Below are positions 29,701 through 40,381 of a stretch of DNA of 64,000 nt, piece by piece. Position numbers and translations under genes: made by a program. The notes beneath the pieces are model-generated. The model did no database searches, was not told the origin of the DNA, and was given only the letters and a program-made list of their open reading frames with translations. This stretch comes from Paucibacter sediminis (GTDB lineage: Bacteria > Pseudomonadota > Gammaproteobacteria > Burkholderiales > Burkholderiaceae_C): positions 3,513,001 to 3,577,000 of the forward strand of contig NZ_CP116346.1 of the NCBI RefSeq assembly GCF_030254645.1. The letters are read 5' to 3'. How positions within the stretch are numbered: position 1 is the stretch's first letter; each line of letters opens with the position of its first letter.

Positions 29701-30995
29701 GTGACGGCGGCTTTCTGGTTGAATTGTTCCTGCTTCCACTCCTGGGTGGACAGCACTTGCACGAGGTGCTCCACCGCGTCGTAGACCTCGGTGTAGCCGA
29801 TGTAGAGCGGGGTGAAGCCGAAGCGCAGGATGTGCGGCATGGCTTGCAGATCGGCCGGGTCGCCGGCGCGGAAGTCACCGATCACGCCGCGCGCGATCAG
29901 GGCCTGCACCACCGCATAGCTGGCCTGCTCCAGCGGTGCGGCCAGGCTCAGGCAGACCTGGCTGCCGCGCTGGGCGGCCTGGCGCGGCGAGGCCACGCGC
30001 ACGCCCAGCTTGGCGCAGCGCTCGTCCACCAGCTCGATGAAGAGCTCGGTGAGGGCCAAGGACTTCTGGCGCAGCGCCTGCATGCCACCCATGGCTTCGG
30101 CGGCCAGCAGGGTATCGACGCCGCACTCCAGCGCCGCCATCGAGAGCACCGCCGGCGTGCCGCAGAGATAGCGCTGGATGCCCGGTGCGGGTTGGTAGTT
30201 GGGCGTGAACTGGAAGGGCGCGGCGTGGCCCATCCAGCCCGACAGCGGCTGCCAGAAACGCTCGGCATGGCGCGGATGCGCCCACACGAAGGCGGGCGCG
30301 CCGGGGCCGCCGTTCAGGTACTTGTAGCCGCAGCCGATGGCGAAGTCGGCGTCCGCGCCCTTGAGGTCCACCGGCACGGCACCGGCCGAGTGGGCCAGGT
30401 CCCAGATCACCAGCGCGCCGGCGGCATGGGCCGCGGCGGTGATGGCCTGCATGTCGTGCAGATAGCCGGTGCGGTAGTTCACGCCGGTGAGCATCAGCAC
30501 CGCCAGCTCGCCGTTCAGCGTGGCGGGGATCTCGTCCACACTGTCCACCAGCTTCAGCGTCAGGCCATGTTGCTGGGCCAGGCTCTCGGCGATGTAGAGA
30601 TCGGTGGGGAAGTTGCTGCGCTCGGAGACGATCAGCTTGCGCGCCGGAGCGTCGGCGCGGCTGATGCGCAGCGCCGCCGAGAGCACCTTGTAGAGGTTCA
30701 GCGAGGTGGAGTCGGCCACCACCAGCTCGCCGGCATCGGCGCCCACCAGGCGCGCGATCTTGTTGCCGATGCGGGCCGGCAGGTCGATCCAGCCGGCGCT
30801 GTTCCAGCTCTTGATGAGGTCGTGGCCCCATTCCTGGGTGATGACCTGCTGCACGCGGCCGAGCGCGGTCTTCGGCAGCACGCCGAGCGAATTGCCGTCC
30901 AGATAGATCACGCCGGCGGGCAGATCGAACTGGTGGCGCAGCTCGCGCAAGGGGTCTTCGGCGTCGCGGACGTCGCAGTCTTGTCGGGTGGTCAC
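29697..30995 (-). CDS. kynU: Kynureninase
   Basis: Kynureninase is a PLP enzyme that cleaves kynurenine to anthranilate and alanine. The 432-residue protein shows [14 protein letters not shown] near the N-terminus, the PLP aspartate region [11 protein letters not shown], and the Schiff-base lysine in [17 protein letters not shown] chose the GTG at 30995 because AAGGAGA lies directly upstream and the encoded start agrees with the usual length; the frame extends further upstream without a ribosome site. It lies 13 bp after kynB. Its product anthranilate is the substrate of the divergent CoA-ligase operon. Confidence 0.95.
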   Translation of the reverse strand: MTTRQDCDVRDAEDPLRELRHQFDLPAGVIYLDGNSLGVLPKTALGRVQQVITQEWGHDLIKSWNSAGWIDLPARIGNKIARLVGADAGELVVADSTSLNLYKVLSAALRISRADAPARKLIVSERSNFPTDLYIAESLAQQHGLTLKLVDSVDEIPATLNGELAVLMLTGVNYRTGYLHDMQAITAAAHAAGALVIWDLAHSAGAVPVDLKGADADFAIGCGYKYLNGGPGAPAFVWAHPRHAERFWQPLSGWMGHAAPFQFTPNYQPAPGIQRYLCGTPAVLSMAALECGVDTLLAAEAMGGMQALRQKSLALTELFIELVDERCAKLGVRVASPRQAAQRGSQVCLSLAAPLEQASYAVVQALIARGVIGDFRAGDPADLQAMPHILRFGFTPLYIGYTEVYDAVEHLVQVLSTQEWKQEQFNQKAAVT

Positions 30996-31008
30996 GTGGG
31001 GTTCTCCT

Positions 31009-31638
31009 TCAGAGTTCGCGCAAAACCGCGCGCACGGGTGATGCACAGGCCCCGGCCAGCTTGAGCGGCAGGGCGATGAGTTCGTAGTCGCCCTCGGGCA
31101 CCTCGTCGAGCACGAGGTTCTCGAGCACGCGCAGGTTCAGGCGCAAGAGCTGCTGATGGCTGGCCAGGCTTTTGCTGCTGGCCGGGTCCACCGAGGGCGT
31201 GTCCAGGCCGATCAGCTTGACACCGTGCGCGGCCAGCCACTCAACCGTCTCGGGCGCGTAGGCCGTGAAGTCGGGGTTCCAAACGGTGTCGGCGCGCGCG
31301 CAGCAGCGCACCAGCACGCGCTCGGGTAAGGGCGCGCTCGCCGCATGCTGCAGATCTTCGATGCGGATCAGCGGGCCGCAGCCGATCGCGTGGATGACGC
31401 GGCAGGGGCCTAGATAGGCCTGCAGGTCCACCTCGGCGGCCGAGGCCACGCCATCGGCATAGTGCAGCGGCGCATCGGCATGCGCGCCCACATGGGGCGA
31501 CATGGTGATGGCGCTGAGGTTCACCGGGCAGTCAGGCGAGAGGCGCGCGGTCCAGCGCAGCGCATAGGGCTCGTCGCCGGGGAAGATGGGCGCATCCTCT
31601 GCCACCAGCGGCGAGATGTCCCAGAGTCTCTTGTTCAT
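31009..31638 (-). CDS. kynB: Kynurenine formamidase
   Basis: KynB hydrolyses N-formylkynurenine to kynurenine and formate. The 209-residue cyclase-fold metalloenzyme has the metal-binding motif HxGxHxDxP (HVGAHADAPLHY, near 50-60) and the N-terminal WDISPLVAEDAPIFPGD typical of bacterial KynB. The ATG at 31638 has AAGGAA upstream. It is the first gene of the minus-strand kyn operon and diverges from the anthraniloyl-CoA operon across 219 bp. Confidence 0.95.
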   Translation of the reverse strand: MNKRLWDISPLVAEDAPIFPGDEPYALRWTARLSPDCPVNLSAITMSPHVGAHADAPLHYADGVASAAEVDLQAYLGPCRVIHAIGCGPLIRIEDLQHAASAPLPERVLVRCCARADTVWNPDFTAYAPETVEWLAAHGVKLIGLDTPSVDPASSKSLASHQQLLRLNLRVLENLVLDEVPEGDYELIALPLKLAGACASPVRAVLREL

Positions 31639-31788
31639 CGGGATTCCTTCGATCGGCGCGCACCTTATCAAGGCTTCCGGTGGCGTGGTGTCGGTTAATT
31701 CCAACAGGAAACGCGCTGCCTGGAAAGTCCCGCTCGCAGCGGGGTGCGAGCGCGGGAATGTCCGTAGTCTGGCACATTTTCTATTTAA

Positions 31789-31817
31789 TTGACACCTAAA
31801 CGATCTAGGCCTAAAGT
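31789..31817 (+). promoter_or_regulatory. Predicted sigma-70 promoter of the anthraniloyl-CoA operon
   Basis: A consensus -35 TTGACA at 31789-31794 and a -10 TAAAGT at 31812-31817 are spaced by 17 bp. The region is A/T-rich compared with its surroundings. CCTAAA occurs twice 15 bp apart (31795-31800 and 31810-31815), and the palindrome TAGGCCTA (31806-31813) overlaps the -10. These are good candidates for the operator of the MarR-type regulator encoded in the operon; that link is inference. Confidence 0.7.
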
Positions 31818-31857
31818 TCGCCGCAGGCTCAGTAAACATTAGGCAAGGTTCACGATC

Positions 31858-34188
31858 ATGCGCATCACCTGCATAGGCGGAGGGCCGGCCGGCCTCTATT
31901 TCGGGCTGCTGATGAAGAAGCTCAATCCGGCGCATGACATCACCGTGGTGGAGCGCAACAAGCCCTACGACACCTTTGGCTGGGGCGTGGTGTTCTCCGA
32001 TGCCACGATGGAGAACATGCGTGCCTGGGACCCGGAGACCGCCGCCGAGATCCAGGAGGCCTTCAACCACTGGGACGACATCGAGCTGCACTTCAAGGGC
32101 CGCGCCATCCGCTCGGGTGGCCATGGCTTCGTCGGCATCGGCCGCAAGAAGCTGCTCAACATCCTGCAGGCGCGCTGCGAGGCGCTGGGCGTGAAGTTGG
32201 TGTTCGAGTGCGACGCGCAGTCCGACGAGGACTACGCCGACTCCGACCTCATCATCGCCAGCGACGGCATCAACTCGCGCATCCGCGGCCGCTACGCGGA
32301 GGTCTTCAAGCCCGACATCGTGACGCGCCCGAACCGCTATATCTGGCTGGGCACGCACAAGAACTACGACGCCTTCAACTTCCTGTTCGAGAAGACCGAG
32401 CATGGCTGGTTCCAGGCCCATGTCTACAAGTTCGACGAGCAGACCACCACCTTCATCGTCGAATGCCCCGAGCATGTCTGGCTGGCCCATGGCCTGGACC
32501 AGGCCGACCAGGAGCAGTCGATCGCCTTCTGCGAGCAGCTCTTCGCCAAGAACCTGCAGGGCGCCAAGCTGATGACCAATGCGCGCCATCTGCGCGGCTC
32601 GGCCTGGCTGAACTTCCAGCGCGTGGTGTGCGAGCAATGGTCGCTGCAGAACCGGCATGGCAGCCATGTGGTGCTGATGGGCGATGCGGTGCACACGGCG
32701 CATTTCGCGATCGGCTCGGGTACCAAGCTGGCGATCGAGGATGCGATCGAGCTGACGCGGCTGTTCAAGGAGCAGGGCGACGAGGCCGGCCACATCCCGC
32801 AAGTGCTGGCCGACTACCAGGCGGCGCGCCGCATCGAGACCCTGCGCCTGCAGAACGCGGCCTGGAACGCGATGGAGTGGTTCGAGGTCTGCGGCCTGCG
32901 CTACTGCGACCAGCTGGATCCCGAGCAGTTCATGTACTCGATGCTGACGCGCAGCCAGCGCATCAGCCACGAGAACCTGCGCCTGCGCGACAAGGCCTGG
33001 CTGGAAGGCTATGAGCGCTGGTTCGCCGCCCGTGCCGGCCTCGAGCGCGACCCGGCTCAGCCCGCCGTGCCGCCGATGTTCACGCCCTACACGCTGCGCT
33101 CGGTGACGCTGAAGAACCGCGTCGTGGTTTCGCCGATGGCGCAGTACTCGGCGGTGGACGGCATTGCCGGCGACTACCACCTGGTGCATCTGGGCGCCCG
33201 TGCCATGGGCGGCGCCGGCCTGGTGTTCGCGGAGATGACCTGCGTCAGCCCCGATGCCCGCATCACCCCGGGCTGCCCGGGCCTGTGGACCGATGCGCAG
33301 GGCGCGGCCTGGAAGCGCATCGTCGACTGGGCCCACACCCACTCCGACGCCAAGATGGCCATCCAGCTGGGCCACGCCGGCGCCAAGGGCTCGACGCGGC
33401 GCGCCTGGGATGGCATCGACCGGCCGCTGCTGGAGACCGATACGGAACCGAACTGGCCGCTGATCAGCGCCTCGCCCCAGCAATACCTGGAGGGCGTGAG
33501 CCAGACCTCGCATGCCATGACGCGCGCTGATATGGACCGCGTGAAGGCTGACTTCGTCGCCGCCACGCAGCGCGCCGCCGCGGCCGGTTTCGATTGGCTG
33601 GAGCTGCATTGCGCGCACGGCTATCTGCTCTCATCCTTCATCTCGCCGCTCACCAACCAGCGCAGCGACGAGTACGGCGGCAGCCTGGAGAACCGCCTGC
33701 GCTATCCGCTCGAGGTGTTTGCCGCGGTGCGCGCCGCCTGGCCGGCGCAGCTGCCGATGTCGGTGCGCATCTCGGCGCACGACTGGGTGGAGGGTGGCAT
33801 CACCCCGGCGGACGCGGTGTTGATTGCCAAGGCCTTCAAGGCGGCGGGCGCGGACCTGATCGACTGCTCCTCGGGCCAGGTCAGCAAGCAGGAAAAGATC
33901 AGCTTCGGCCGCATGTTCCAGACCCCGTTCGCCGACCGCGTGCGCCAGGAGGCCGGCATCCCCACCATCGCGGTGGGCGCGATCAGCGAGGCCGACCATG
34001 TGAACTCCATCATCGCCGCCGGCCGCGCCGACCTCTGCGCGGTGGCCCGCCCGCACCTGGCGAACCCGGCCTGGACCCTCACCGAGGCCGCCAAGATCGG
34101 CTTCACCGAACTGGGCTGGCCCAAGCAATACCGCTCGGCCAAGCCGCAGATGGAAAGCCTGTTTGCGCGGGCCAAGGCGCAGCCATGA
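31858..34188 (+). CDS. Anthraniloyl-CoA (2-aminobenzoyl-CoA) monooxygenase/reductase fusion
   Basis: This is a two-domain flavoenzyme of 776 residues that hydroxylates and then reduces 2-aminobenzoyl-CoA, removing its aromaticity. Residues 1 to about 390 are a class A flavin monooxygenase with the FAD motif GGGPAG at 7-12 and the GD motif [11 protein letters not shown]. From about 400 an Old Yellow Enzyme-type NAD(P)H:flavin oxidoreductase domain follows ([19 protein letters not shown], with the [11 protein letters not shown] signature). This order matches the 2-aminobenzoyl-CoA monooxygenase/reductase of Azoarcus evansii. Salicylyl-CoA 5-hydroxylases have similar domains and are the main alternative, but the neighbouring kynurenine operon and benzoate-type ligase favour anthranilate. 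It overlaps the SDR gene by ATGA. Confidence 0.87.
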   Translation: MRITCIGGGPAGLYFGLLMKKLNPAHDITVVERNKPYDTFGWGVVFSDATMENMRAWDPETAAEIQEAFNHWDDIELHFKGRAIRSGGHGFVGIGRKKLLNILQARCEALGVKLVFECDAQSDEDYADSDLIIASDGINSRIRGRYAEVFKPDIVTRPNRYIWLGTHKNYDAFNFLFEKTEHGWFQAHVYKFDEQTTTFIVECPEHVWLAHGLDQADQEQSIAFCEQLFAKNLQGAKLMTNARHLRGSAWLNFQRVVCEQWSLQNRHGSHVVLMGDAVHTAHFAIGSGTKLAIEDAIELTRLFKEQGDEAGHIPQVLADYQAARRIETLRLQNAAWNAMEWFEVCGLRYCDQLDPEQFMYSMLTRSQRISHENLRLRDKAWLEGYERWFAARAGLERDPAQPAVPPMFTPYTLRSVTLKNRVVVSPMAQYSAVDGIAGDYHLVHLGARAMGGAGLVFAEMTCVSPDARITPGCPGLWTDAQGAAWKRIVDWAHTHSDAKMAIQLGHAGAKGSTRRAWDGIDRPLLETDTEPNWPLISASPQQYLEGVSQTSHAMTRADMDRVKADFVAATQRAAAAGFDWLELHCAHGYLLSSFISPLTNQRSDEYGGSLENRLRYPLEVFAAVRAAWPAQLPMSVRISAHDWVEGGITPADAVLIAKAFKAAGADLIDCSSGQVSKQEKISFGRMFQTPFADRVRQEAGIPTIAVGAISEADHVNSIIAAGRADLCAVARPHLANPAWTLTEAAKIGFTELGWPKQYRSAKPQMESLFARAKAQP

Positions 34189-34958
34189 GCGAGTTGCACG
34201 ATCTGCACGCGGTGGTCACGGGTGGTGGCTCGGGCATCGGTGCCGCGGTGGCGCGCGAGTTGCTGCTGCGCGGCGCCCGCGTCACCCTGATGGGGCGTGA
34301 CTTGGCGCGCTTGCAGGCGCAGCGCGCCCGCCTCGCCGAGCAGGGCCCGGTGGCCGAGCAGCGCTGCGACGTGGCTGATGAGGCCAGCGTGCAGACCGCG
34401 TTTGCCGCCGCTGTGGCGGACTTCGGCGCCATCGACATCCTCGTCAACAACGCCGGCCAGGCCCAGACCGCGCCCTTTGTGAAGACCAGCCTGGCGCAAT
34501 GGCAGCAGATGCTGCAGGTCAACCTCACCGGCACCTTTTTGTGCACCCAGCAGGTGGTGGCGGGCATGGCCGAACGCGGCTTCGGCCGCATCGTCAATGT
34601 GGCCAGCACCGCTTCGCTGAAGGGCTATGCCTATGTGGCGGCCTATTGCGCCGCCAAGCATGGGGTGCTGGGCCTGACGCGCGCGCTGGCGCTGGAAATG
34701 GCCAAGAAGGGCGTGACGGTGAATGCCGTCTGCCCCGGCTATACCGAGACCGAGATCGTCGAGCAGGCGGTGGCCAATATCGTCGCCAAGACCGGGCGCA
34801 GCGCCGAGGCGGCGCGCCAGGAGCTGGCCGCGGGCAATCCGCAGGGTCGCCTGGTGCAGCCCGAGGAGGTGGCGCACACCGTCGCCTGGCTGGCCTCGCG
34901 CGGCGCCAGCGCGATGACGGGCCAGGCGATTGCCGTCTGTGGCGGGGAGTGGTCATGA
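34185..34958 (+). CDS. SDR-family 3-hydroxyacyl-CoA dehydrogenase-like oxidoreductase
   Basis: This is an NAD(P)-dependent short-chain dehydrogenase of 257 residues. The cofactor motif GGGSGIG (near 14-20), NNAG, the catalytic Ser region (VNVASTASL) and YCAAK are all present. The C-terminal [22 protein letters not shown] segment is typical of hydroxyacyl-CoA and 3-oxoacyl-reducing members. From its place between the monooxygenase/reductase and enoyl-CoA hydratase genes it probably oxidises the hydroxyacyl-CoA intermediate of the beta-oxidation-like ring cleavage. Start codon at 34185 overlaps the previous stop; its own stop overlaps the next ATG. Confidence 0.87.
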   Translation: MSELHDLHAVVTGGGSGIGAAVARELLLRGARVTLMGRDLARLQAQRARLAEQGPVAEQRCDVADEASVQTAFAAAVADFGAIDILVNNAGQAQTAPFVKTSLAQWQQMLQVNLTGTFLCTQQVVAGMAERGFGRIVNVASTASLKGYAYVAAYCAAKHGVLGLTRALALEMAKKGVTVNAVCPGYTETEIVEQAVANIVAKTGRSAEAARQELAAGNPQGRLVQPEEVAHTVAWLASRGASAMTGQAIAVCGGEWS

Positions 34959-35517
34959 ATCTGATCGATGCCATCGAAGGCCTGGGGCCGGATCTGGAAT
35001 CCCGTGTGGTGGCCGATGACCACCAGGCGCTCAAGCTCTGGCTGCGCCTGCTGGCCTGCACCACCCGCATCGAGGGCCAGATCCGCAAGCGCCTGAGCCA
35101 GGACTTCGCCACCACGCTGCCGCGCTTCGACCTGCTGGCCCAGCTGGAGCGCCACCCCGACGGCCTGGCGATGCGCGAGCTCTCGCAGCGCCTGATGGTC
35201 ACGGGCGGCAATATCACCGGCATCACCGACCAGCTGGAGGCGGAAGGCCTGGTGCTGCGCGTGCCGCATCCCAGCGACCGGCGCTCCTTCAGCGTCAGGC
35301 TCACGCCCGCCGGCCGGCGCCAGTTCAAGAAGATGGCGGCCACCCACGAGGGCTGGATCATCGAGCTGCTGGGCGGCTGGGCGCCCGAGCAGAAGGCCCA
35401 GGTCTACGGCCTGCTGGCCGACCTCAAGCAACACCTGGGCGGCCTGGAAGCCGCGCCCGCGGCGGACATAAAGAAGCCGGCCCGCAAGGAAGCAAGAAAA
35501 AGTAGGAAGGCATCATC

Positions 35518-35521
<4 letters not shown>
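34955..35521 (+). CDS. MarR-family transcriptional regulator of the anthraniloyl-CoA operon
   Basis: This is a 188-residue winged-helix regulator. The MarR fold is clear: a dimerisation helix ([19 protein letters not shown]), the recognition helix region ([29 protein letters not shown]) and the wing [20 protein letters not shown]. The C-terminal tail is Lys/Ala/Arg-rich. MarR proteins in CoA-dependent aromatic pathways usually release DNA on binding the aryl-CoA intermediate, so anthraniloyl-CoA is the likely effector (inference). It is embedded in the operon with ATGA overlaps on both sides. Confidence 0.88.
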
Positions 35522-36369
<848 letters not shown>

Positions 36370-36371
36370 CC

Positions 36372-37532
36372 ATGCATCTCAAACACCTTGAATGGCCCTT
36401 CTTCGACGACAAGCATCGTCAACTCGCCGGTGAGCTCGACGCCTGGTGTGCTGCCCATCTGCATGCCGGCCATGGTCATGACATCGATGCGGAATGCCGT
36501 TCCCTGGTCAAGACCCTGGGCGAGGGCGGCTGGCTCAAGCATGCGATCGCCGGCCAGGCCCTGGGCGGCGCGGCCGAGGTGATCGACACCCGCGCCATCT
36601 GCCTCTTGCGCGAGACCCTGGCGCGCTACAACGGGCTGGCCGACTTCGCCTTCGCGATGCAGGGCCTGGGCTCGGGTGCGATCTCGCTGGCTGGCACGGA
36701 CGCGCAGCGTGAACGCTATCTGCCGCGCGTGGCGCGCGGCGAGGCGCTGGCCGCGTTTGCGCTCTCCGAACCCGAGGCGGGCTCGGATGTGGCTGCGATG
36801 CAGTGCAGCGCCGTCGAGGACGGCGATGCCTATGTGCTGAACGGCGAGAAGACCTGGATCTCCAACGGCGGCATCGCGGACTTCTACGTGCTGTTTGCCC
36901 GCACGGGGGAAGCTGCGGGGTCGCGTGGGATCAGCGCCTTCATCGTCGATGCCGGGCTGCCGGGCTTCGAGATCGCCGAGCGCATCGAAGTGATCGCCCC
37001 GCATCCGCTGGCGCGCCTGAAGTTCACGAATTGCCGGGTGGCCAAGAGCCAGCTGATTGGCGCGCCGGGCGAGGGCTTCAAGGTGGCGATGCGCACGCTG
37101 GACGTGTTCCGCACCTCGGTGGCCGCGGCCTCGCTGGGCTTTGCGCGCCGCGCCCTGCAGGAGGGGCTGCAGCAGGCCAGGGAAAGAAAAATGTTCGGCG
37201 CCACGCTGGCCGACCTGCCGCTCACCCAGGCCAAGCTGGCCGACATGGCCTGCACGGTGGACAGCTCGGCGCTGCTGGTCTACCGCGCCGCCTGGCAGCG
37301 CGACCAGGGCCAGACCGTGACGCGCGAGGCCGCCATGGCCAAGCTGATGGCCACCGAGGGCGCACAGCGCGTCATCGATGCCGCGGTGCAGCTGTTCGGC
37401 GGCCGCGGCGTGAAGAGCGGCGAGATGGTCGAGTCGCTCTACCGCGAGATCCGCGCGCTGCGCATCTACGAGGGCGCCAGCGAGGTCCAGCAGCTCATCA
37501 TCGGACGCGACTTGTTGAAGAACAACGGCTAG
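36372..37532 (+). CDS. Acyl-CoA dehydrogenase of the anthraniloyl-CoA pathway
   Basis: This is an FAD-dependent acyl-CoA dehydrogenase of 386 residues. Motifs seen are [16 protein letters not shown] (FAD and substrate site), [12 protein letters not shown], and the C-terminal catalytic glutamate in [20 protein letters not shown]. The electron acceptor would be ETF. In the Azoarcus-type cluster an acyl-CoA dehydrogenase is encoded at the same place. The start at 36372 follows GGAGA at 36361-36365. Downstream spacing to the ligase gene is 11 bp. Confidence 0.88.
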   Translation: MHLKHLEWPFFDDKHRQLAGELDAWCAAHLHAGHGHDIDAECRSLVKTLGEGGWLKHAIAGQALGGAAEVIDTRAICLLRETLARYNGLADFAFAMQGLGSGAISLAGTDAQRERYLPRVARGEALAAFALSEPEAGSDVAAMQCSAVEDGDAYVLNGEKTWISNGGIADFYVLFARTGEAAGSRGISAFIVDAGLPGFEIAERIEVIAPHPLARLKFTNCRVAKSQLIGAPGEGFKVAMRTLDVFRTSVAAASLGFARRALQEGLQQARERKMFGATLADLPLTQAKLADMACTVDSSALLVYRAAWQRDQGQTVTREAAMAKLMATEGAQRVIDAAVQLFGGRGVKSGEMVESLYREIRALRIYEGASEVQQLIIGRDLLKNNG

Positions 37533-37543
37533 AGCAGAACACC

Positions 37544-39160
37544 ATGAGCTATACCGCACATGTCGACACCTTCGCCCGCGACAACCTGCCGCCAGCCGAT
37601 CAGTGGCCCGAGCTGATCTTCGACGGCCCCGGGCTGCAGTTCCCCGCGCGCCTGAATTGCGCCACCGAGCTGCTGGACCGCTGGGTCGAGCGGGAAGGGC
37701 AGGGCGAGCGTCTGTGCATGCAGGCGCCGGGCCTGCGCTGGAGCTATGCCGATCTGCAGGCGCAGGCCAACCGCATCGCCCATGTGCTGGTGCAGGACCT
37801 GGGTGTGCAACCCGGCAACCGCGTGCTCTTGCGCGGCGCCAACACGCCGATGCTGGCGGCCTGCTGGTTCGCCATCATGAAGGTCGGTGCCATTGCGGTG
37901 GCGACCATGCCGCTGCTGCGCGCCAAGGAACTGGCCCAGGTGATAGACAAGGCCCAGGTCAGCCATGCGCTGTGCGATGCGCGCCTGGCCGAGGAGCTGA
38001 ACCTGGCCCAGGCGCAATGCGCGGACCTCAAGTCGGTGGCGCACTATATGAGCGACGCCGCCGACGGCATCGAGGCGCGCGCCGCCGCCAAGCCGGCCAG
38101 CTTCCTGAACGTGGACACCGCGGCGGACGACTGCTGCATCATCGCCTTCACCTCGGGCACGACCGGCCAGCCCAAGGGCACCATGCACTTCCATCGCGAC
38201 GTGATGGCGATCTGTGCCTGCTGGCCGCCGCATGTGCTCAAGCCCGTGGCGGCGGACATCTTCATCGGCAGCCCGCCGCTGGCCTTCACCTTCGGCCTCG
38301 GCGGCCTGGTGCTGTTCCCGATGAGCGTGGGCGCTTCCACGGTGCTGCTGGAAAAGGCTGCGCCCGATGCGCTGCTGGCCGCCATCGCGCAGTACCGCGC
38401 GACCGTGTGCTTCACCGCGCCCACCGCCTACCGCGCCATGGCGGCCCAGGTGAAACAGCATGATCTCTCCAGCCTGCGCAAATGCGTCAGCGCCGGCGAG
38501 GCCCTGCCGGCCGCCACGCGCAAGCTCTGGAAGGACAGCACCGGCATCGAGATGATCGACGGCATCGGCGCCACCGAGCTGCTGCACATCTTCATCTCGC
38601 ACACGGAAGAGCAGGCCCGCCCCGGCGCCACCGGCAAGCCCGTGCCCGGCTACCAGGCCTGCGTGATGAGCGACGAGGGTCAGGTCTTGCCGGCCGGCCA
38701 GGTGGGCAAGCTGGCGGTCAAGGGCCCCACCGGCTGCCGCTACCTGGCCGACGAGCGCCAGCGCGGCTATGTGATGAAGGGCTGGAACCTCACCGGCGAC
38801 GCCTATCTGATCGACGCGGACGGCTATTTCGTCTACCAGGCGCGCACCGACGACATGATCATCTCCGGCGGCTACAACATCGCCGGCCCCGAGGTGGAGG
38901 CGGCCCTGCTGGCGCACCCGGCGGTGGCCGAATGCGGCGTGATCGGCGTGGCCGACGAGGAGCGCGGCCAGATCGTCAAGGCCTTTGTGGTGCTGCGCCC
39001 CGGCCATGCGGAGGATGGGGCCATGGTCAAGACCCTGCAGGACTTCGTCAAGGCGACGGTGGCGCCCTACAAATACCCCCGTGCGATAGAGTTCCGCGCC
39101 AGCCTGCCGCGCACCGAAACGGGCAAGCTGCAGCGCTTCAAGTTGAAGCAATCCATGTGA
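37544..39160 (+). CDS. 2-Aminobenzoate-CoA ligase
   Basis: This is an ANL-superfamily AMP-forming ligase of 538 residues that activates anthranilate with ATP and CoA. The AMP-binding P-loop is FTSGTTGQPKGTMHFHRD (near 205-222), the A5-type segment is IDGIGATELLHIFISH, and the C-terminal domain has ISGGYNIAGPEVE and the catalytic lysine in PRTETGKLQRFKLK. The IGATELLHIFISH and GYNIAGPEVE segments are those of benzoate/2-aminobenzoate-CoA ligases. Specificity for anthranilate is supported mainly by context with kynU and the monooxygenase/reductase. Confidence 0.88.
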   Translation: MSYTAHVDTFARDNLPPADQWPELIFDGPGLQFPARLNCATELLDRWVEREGQGERLCMQAPGLRWSYADLQAQANRIAHVLVQDLGVQPGNRVLLRGANTPMLAACWFAIMKVGAIAVATMPLLRAKELAQVIDKAQVSHALCDARLAEELNLAQAQCADLKSVAHYMSDAADGIEARAAAKPASFLNVDTAADDCCIIAFTSGTTGQPKGTMHFHRDVMAICACWPPHVLKPVAADIFIGSPPLAFTFGLGGLVLFPMSVGASTVLLEKAAPDALLAAIAQYRATVCFTAPTAYRAMAAQVKQHDLSSLRKCVSAGEALPAATRKLWKDSTGIEMIDGIGATELLHIFISHTEEQARPGATGKPVPGYQACVMSDEGQVLPAGQVGKLAVKGPTGCRYLADERQRGYVMKGWNLTGDAYLIDADGYFVYQARTDDMIISGGYNIAGPEVEAALLAHPAVAECGVIGVADEERGQIVKAFVVLRPGHAEDGAMVKTLQDFVKATVAPYKYPRAIEFRASLPRTETGKLQRFKLKQSM

Positions 39161-39179
39161 CCCTCAGGAGACAAAGACA

Positions 39180-40361
39180 ATGAAGACGAGGACGATGCTC
39201 TGCGCCGCACTGGCGCTGCTTGCGGCTCAGCAAACGACTTATGCCGCCGACAAGGTCAAGGTGGGCATGCTCAGCACGCTCTCGGGCCCCGGCGCCGGTC
39301 TGGGCGTGGACATCCGCGACGGCTTCAACCTGGCGCTCAAGCACCAGGGTGGCAAGCTGGGAGGTCTGCCGGCCGAGGTGATCACCGCCGACGACCAGCA
39401 GAACCCCGATGTGGCCAAGCAGACCACCGACCGCCTGATCAAGCGCGACAAGGTCGACTTCATGACCGGCATCGTGTTCTCCAACATCATGCTGGCGGTG
39501 GGCCAGGGCGTGTTCGACAGCAAGACGCCCTATATCAGCGCCAATGCCGGCCCCTCGCAGTACGCCGGCGAGCAGTGCAACCCCTTCTTCTTCAACGTGG
39601 CCTGGCAGAACGACAACCTGCACGAGGCGGTGGGCAAGACGGTGCTGGACAAGGGCTTCAAGAAGGTGGTGGTGCTGGCGCCCAACTATCCCGCGGGCAA
39701 GGACGCCATCACGGGCTTCAAGCGCTTCTACAAGGGGCCGAATGCGGTGGTGGCCGAGGAGATCTACACCAAGCTGGGCCAGCTGGACTATGCGGCCGAG
39801 CTGGCGCAAGCGCGCGCCGCCAAGCCCGACGCGATGTACATCTTCCTGCCGGGCGGCATGGGCATCAACTTCATCAAGCAGTTCGTCGGCGCCGGCCTGT
39901 CCAGGGACATCACCCTGTTCGGCCCCGGCTTCTCGGCCGACGAGGACGTGATCAAGGCGGTGGGCGAGCCCATGCTGGGCATGTTCAACAGCTCGCATTG
40001 GGCGCACGACATGGACAACGCCGCCAACAAGAAGTTCGTGGCCGATTTCCAGAAGGACTATGGCCGCCTGCCTTCGCTGTACGCCAGCCAGGGCTATGAC
40101 GCGGCGCTGCTGATCAATGCCGCGGTGCGCGATGTGAAGGGCAAGATCGAGGACAAGGACGCGGTGCTGAAGGCGCTCAAGGCGGCCAAGTTCGAGTCGG
40201 TGCGCGGCCCCTTCAAGTTCAACAACAACCAGTACCCGATCCAGGACTACTACCTGCGCGTGATCGGCAAAGACGCGCAGGGCCGTGTCACCAACAAGAC
40301 CCTGGGCAAGATCTTCGCGAACCACGCCGACGCCTATGCCTCAGCGTGCAAGATGAAGTGA
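39180..40361 (+). CDS. ABC transporter substrate-binding protein (branched-chain amino acid/aromatic type)
   Basis: This is a periplasmic binding protein of 393 residues in the LivJ-like Peripla_BP_6 family. A signal peptide covers about 1-22 (cut after TYA). The mature start KVKVGMLSTLSGPGAGLGVDIRDGF and the later ANAGPSQYAGEQCNPFFF are typical of members linked to aromatic acid catabolism. It heads a five-gene importer block inside the anthraniloyl-CoA operon, so anthranilate or a related aromatic acid is the most likely ligand. Confidence 0.88.
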   Translation: MKTRTMLCAALALLAAQQTTYAADKVKVGMLSTLSGPGAGLGVDIRDGFNLALKHQGGKLGGLPAEVITADDQQNPDVAKQTTDRLIKRDKVDFMTGIVFSNIMLAVGQGVFDSKTPYISANAGPSQYAGEQCNPFFFNVAWQNDNLHEAVGKTVLDKGFKKVVVLAPNYPAGKDAITGFKRFYKGPNAVVAEEIYTKLGQLDYAAELAQARAAKPDAMYIFLPGGMGINFIKQFVGAGLSRDITLFGPGFSADEDVIKAVGEPMLGMFNSSHWAHDMDNAANKKFVADFQKDYGRLPSLYASQGYDAALLINAAVRDVKGKIEDKDAVLKALKAAKFESVRGPFKFNNNQYPIQDYYLRVIGKDAQGRVTNKTLGKIFANHADAYASACKMK

Positions 40362-40381
40362 GCTGAAGAGCAAGCGCGCAA

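Noticed and set aside
31639-33618. Upstream extension of the kynB frame (open to 33618)
   Set aside because: It is antisense to the monooxygenase/reductase gene. KynB starts at 31638 with a good ribosome site and standard length.
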